This document shows, in pieces, positions 63,759-64,000 of a DNA stretch of 64,000 nucleotides. The notes beneath the pieces are model-generated. The model did not search any database, had not been told where the DNA came from, and worked only from the letters and a program-made list of their open reading frames with translations. The DNA is taken from assembly GCA_003755025.1 (NCBI GenBank), contig RJVL01000005.1:44685-108684 (forward strand). Reading direction: 5' to 3'. The stretch comes from Diaphorobacter nitroreducens. GTDB lineage: Bacteria > Pseudomonadota > Gammaproteobacteria > Burkholderiales > Burkholderiaceae_C. The translations under genes and the position numbers were made by a program. Each line of letters starts with the position of its first letter. Position 1 is the first letter of the stretch.

Positions 63759-64000
63759 TTATGGCTTGCCACCCGTAGGGAAGGGCCATGCGGCTTGCGG
63801 GTTCAGCGTTGTTTGCGCGACAGGAGCAGGCGCTGCGGCAGGAGCCTTAGCCTTCTTCGCGGGCGCGGCTGCCTTCTTGGCGGGCGCTGCCTTCTTGGCT
63901 GCTACGGCCTTTTTGGCAGGAGCGGCTGCCTTCTTGGCGGGTGCTGCCTTCTTGGCTGCTACGGCCTTTTTGGCAGGAGCGGCTGCCTTCTTGGCGGGTG
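63759..64000 (-). CDS. Histone H1-like Lys/Ala/Pro-rich DNA-binding protein, C-terminal part
   Basis: The minus strand is open from the window edge to a TAA at 63761-63759. The visible 79 residues are repeats of AKKAAAPAKKAVAAKKAAPAKKA type followed by a non-repetitive tail APAPVAQTTLNPQAAWPFPTGGKP. Such tails are known from histone H1-like nucleoid proteins of beta-proteobacteria (AlgP/HctB-like). The start and any globular N-terminal part are beyond the right edge. It ends in a clear terminator. Confidence 0.88.
   Translation of the reverse strand, partial: PAKKAAAPAKKAVAAKKAAPAKKAAAPAKKAVAAKKAAPAKKAAAPAKKAKAPAAAPAPVAQTTLNPQAAWPFPTGGKP
63862..64000 (-). repeat. Tandem 57 nt repeats in the histone H1-like gene
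   Basis: The unit beginning gctacggcctttttggcagg recurs at 63901 and 63958 (period 57 nt, 19 codons), and a shorter related unit precedes it. The copies in view are almost identical, so the number may vary between strains. Confidence 0.85.

Noticed and set aside
63862..64000. Regular repeats at the right edge considered as a CRISPR array
   Set aside because: The whole unit is repeated without unique spacers and is translated into Lys/Ala/Pro sequence, so it is a coding tandem repeat.

Overview
The window is an ordinary, gene-dense, high-GC chromosomal segment of a betaproteobacterium, most likely a member of the Comamonadaceae (Acidovorax, Diaphorobacter or Alicycliphilus-like). This rests on protein character, on gene order (dapF-DUF484-xerC, hslVU upstream of a complete dcw cluster, ruvC-mtgA-aroE-TonB-like-RNase II, accBC-prmA-DUF3426-PfkB-histone H1-like), and on dispersed palindromic repeats of the GCTGCTAGCGCTTG type. 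Genus is an inference. I see no rRNA, tRNA, CRISPR array, prophage or insertion sequence, and no gene-free stretch longer than 300 bases.

Layout. 1-3.7 kb: a cut-off Nudix hydrolase and a tandem pair of paralogous 65-66 aa proteins (minus strand), then dapF, a DUF484 gene and xerC. 3.7-11 kb: rRNA methyltransferase rlmI, a COG0523 metal-chaperone GTPase next to a DksA lacking three of four zinc ligands, a STAS-like protein, and hslV-hslU. 11.1-29.3 kb: the complete dcw cell-wall and division cluster, mraZ-rsmH-ftsL-ftsI-murE-murF-mraY-murD-ftsW-murG-murC-ddl-ftsQ-ftsA-ftsZ, mostly joined by ATGA or GTGA overlaps, opened by a four-repeat MraZ operator and closed by a strong terminator. 29.4-38.2 kb: three chemoreceptors interspersed with lpxC, a 58 aa membrane protein and a TPP-riboswitch-controlled thiC. 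38.2-43.5 kb: minus-strand block ruvC, mtgA, aroE, a TonB-like protein and an RNase II-type exonuclease. 43.6-47.8 kb: an ECF sigma / Tat-exported ferritin-like protein / cytochrome c operon, a PglL-type oligosaccharide ligase and a YqiA-like esterase. 47.9-53.7 kb: a Ser/Thr kinase-HDOD-GAF-like fusion, rodA, tldD and a hypothetical gene. 53.7-57 kb: DAHP synthase behind an aromatic leader-peptide attenuator, a small hypothetical gene and mpl. 57.1-64 kb: a hypothetical gene, a TlpA-like thioredoxin, accB-accC, prmA, a DUF3426 protein, a PfkB kinase and the C-terminus of a histone H1-like protein.

Much of the window serves the envelope: precursor synthesis (murC-G, ddl, mraY), septal and lateral wall polymerisation (ftsI, ftsW, rodA, mtgA), recycling (mpl), lipid A (lpxC), diaminopimelate supply (dapF) and fatty acid supply (accBC). 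The signals I find most worth following are: the attenuator of the DAHP synthase gene; a dispersed repeat family that lies between genes and is also translated in frame inside dapF, rlmI, murE, murD, aroE and mpl; a recurring -10-like box 6-9 nt before start codons suggesting leaderless mRNAs; the COG0523/zinc-ligand-poor DksA pair; and two tiny open frames that bridge gaps inside the dcw cluster.
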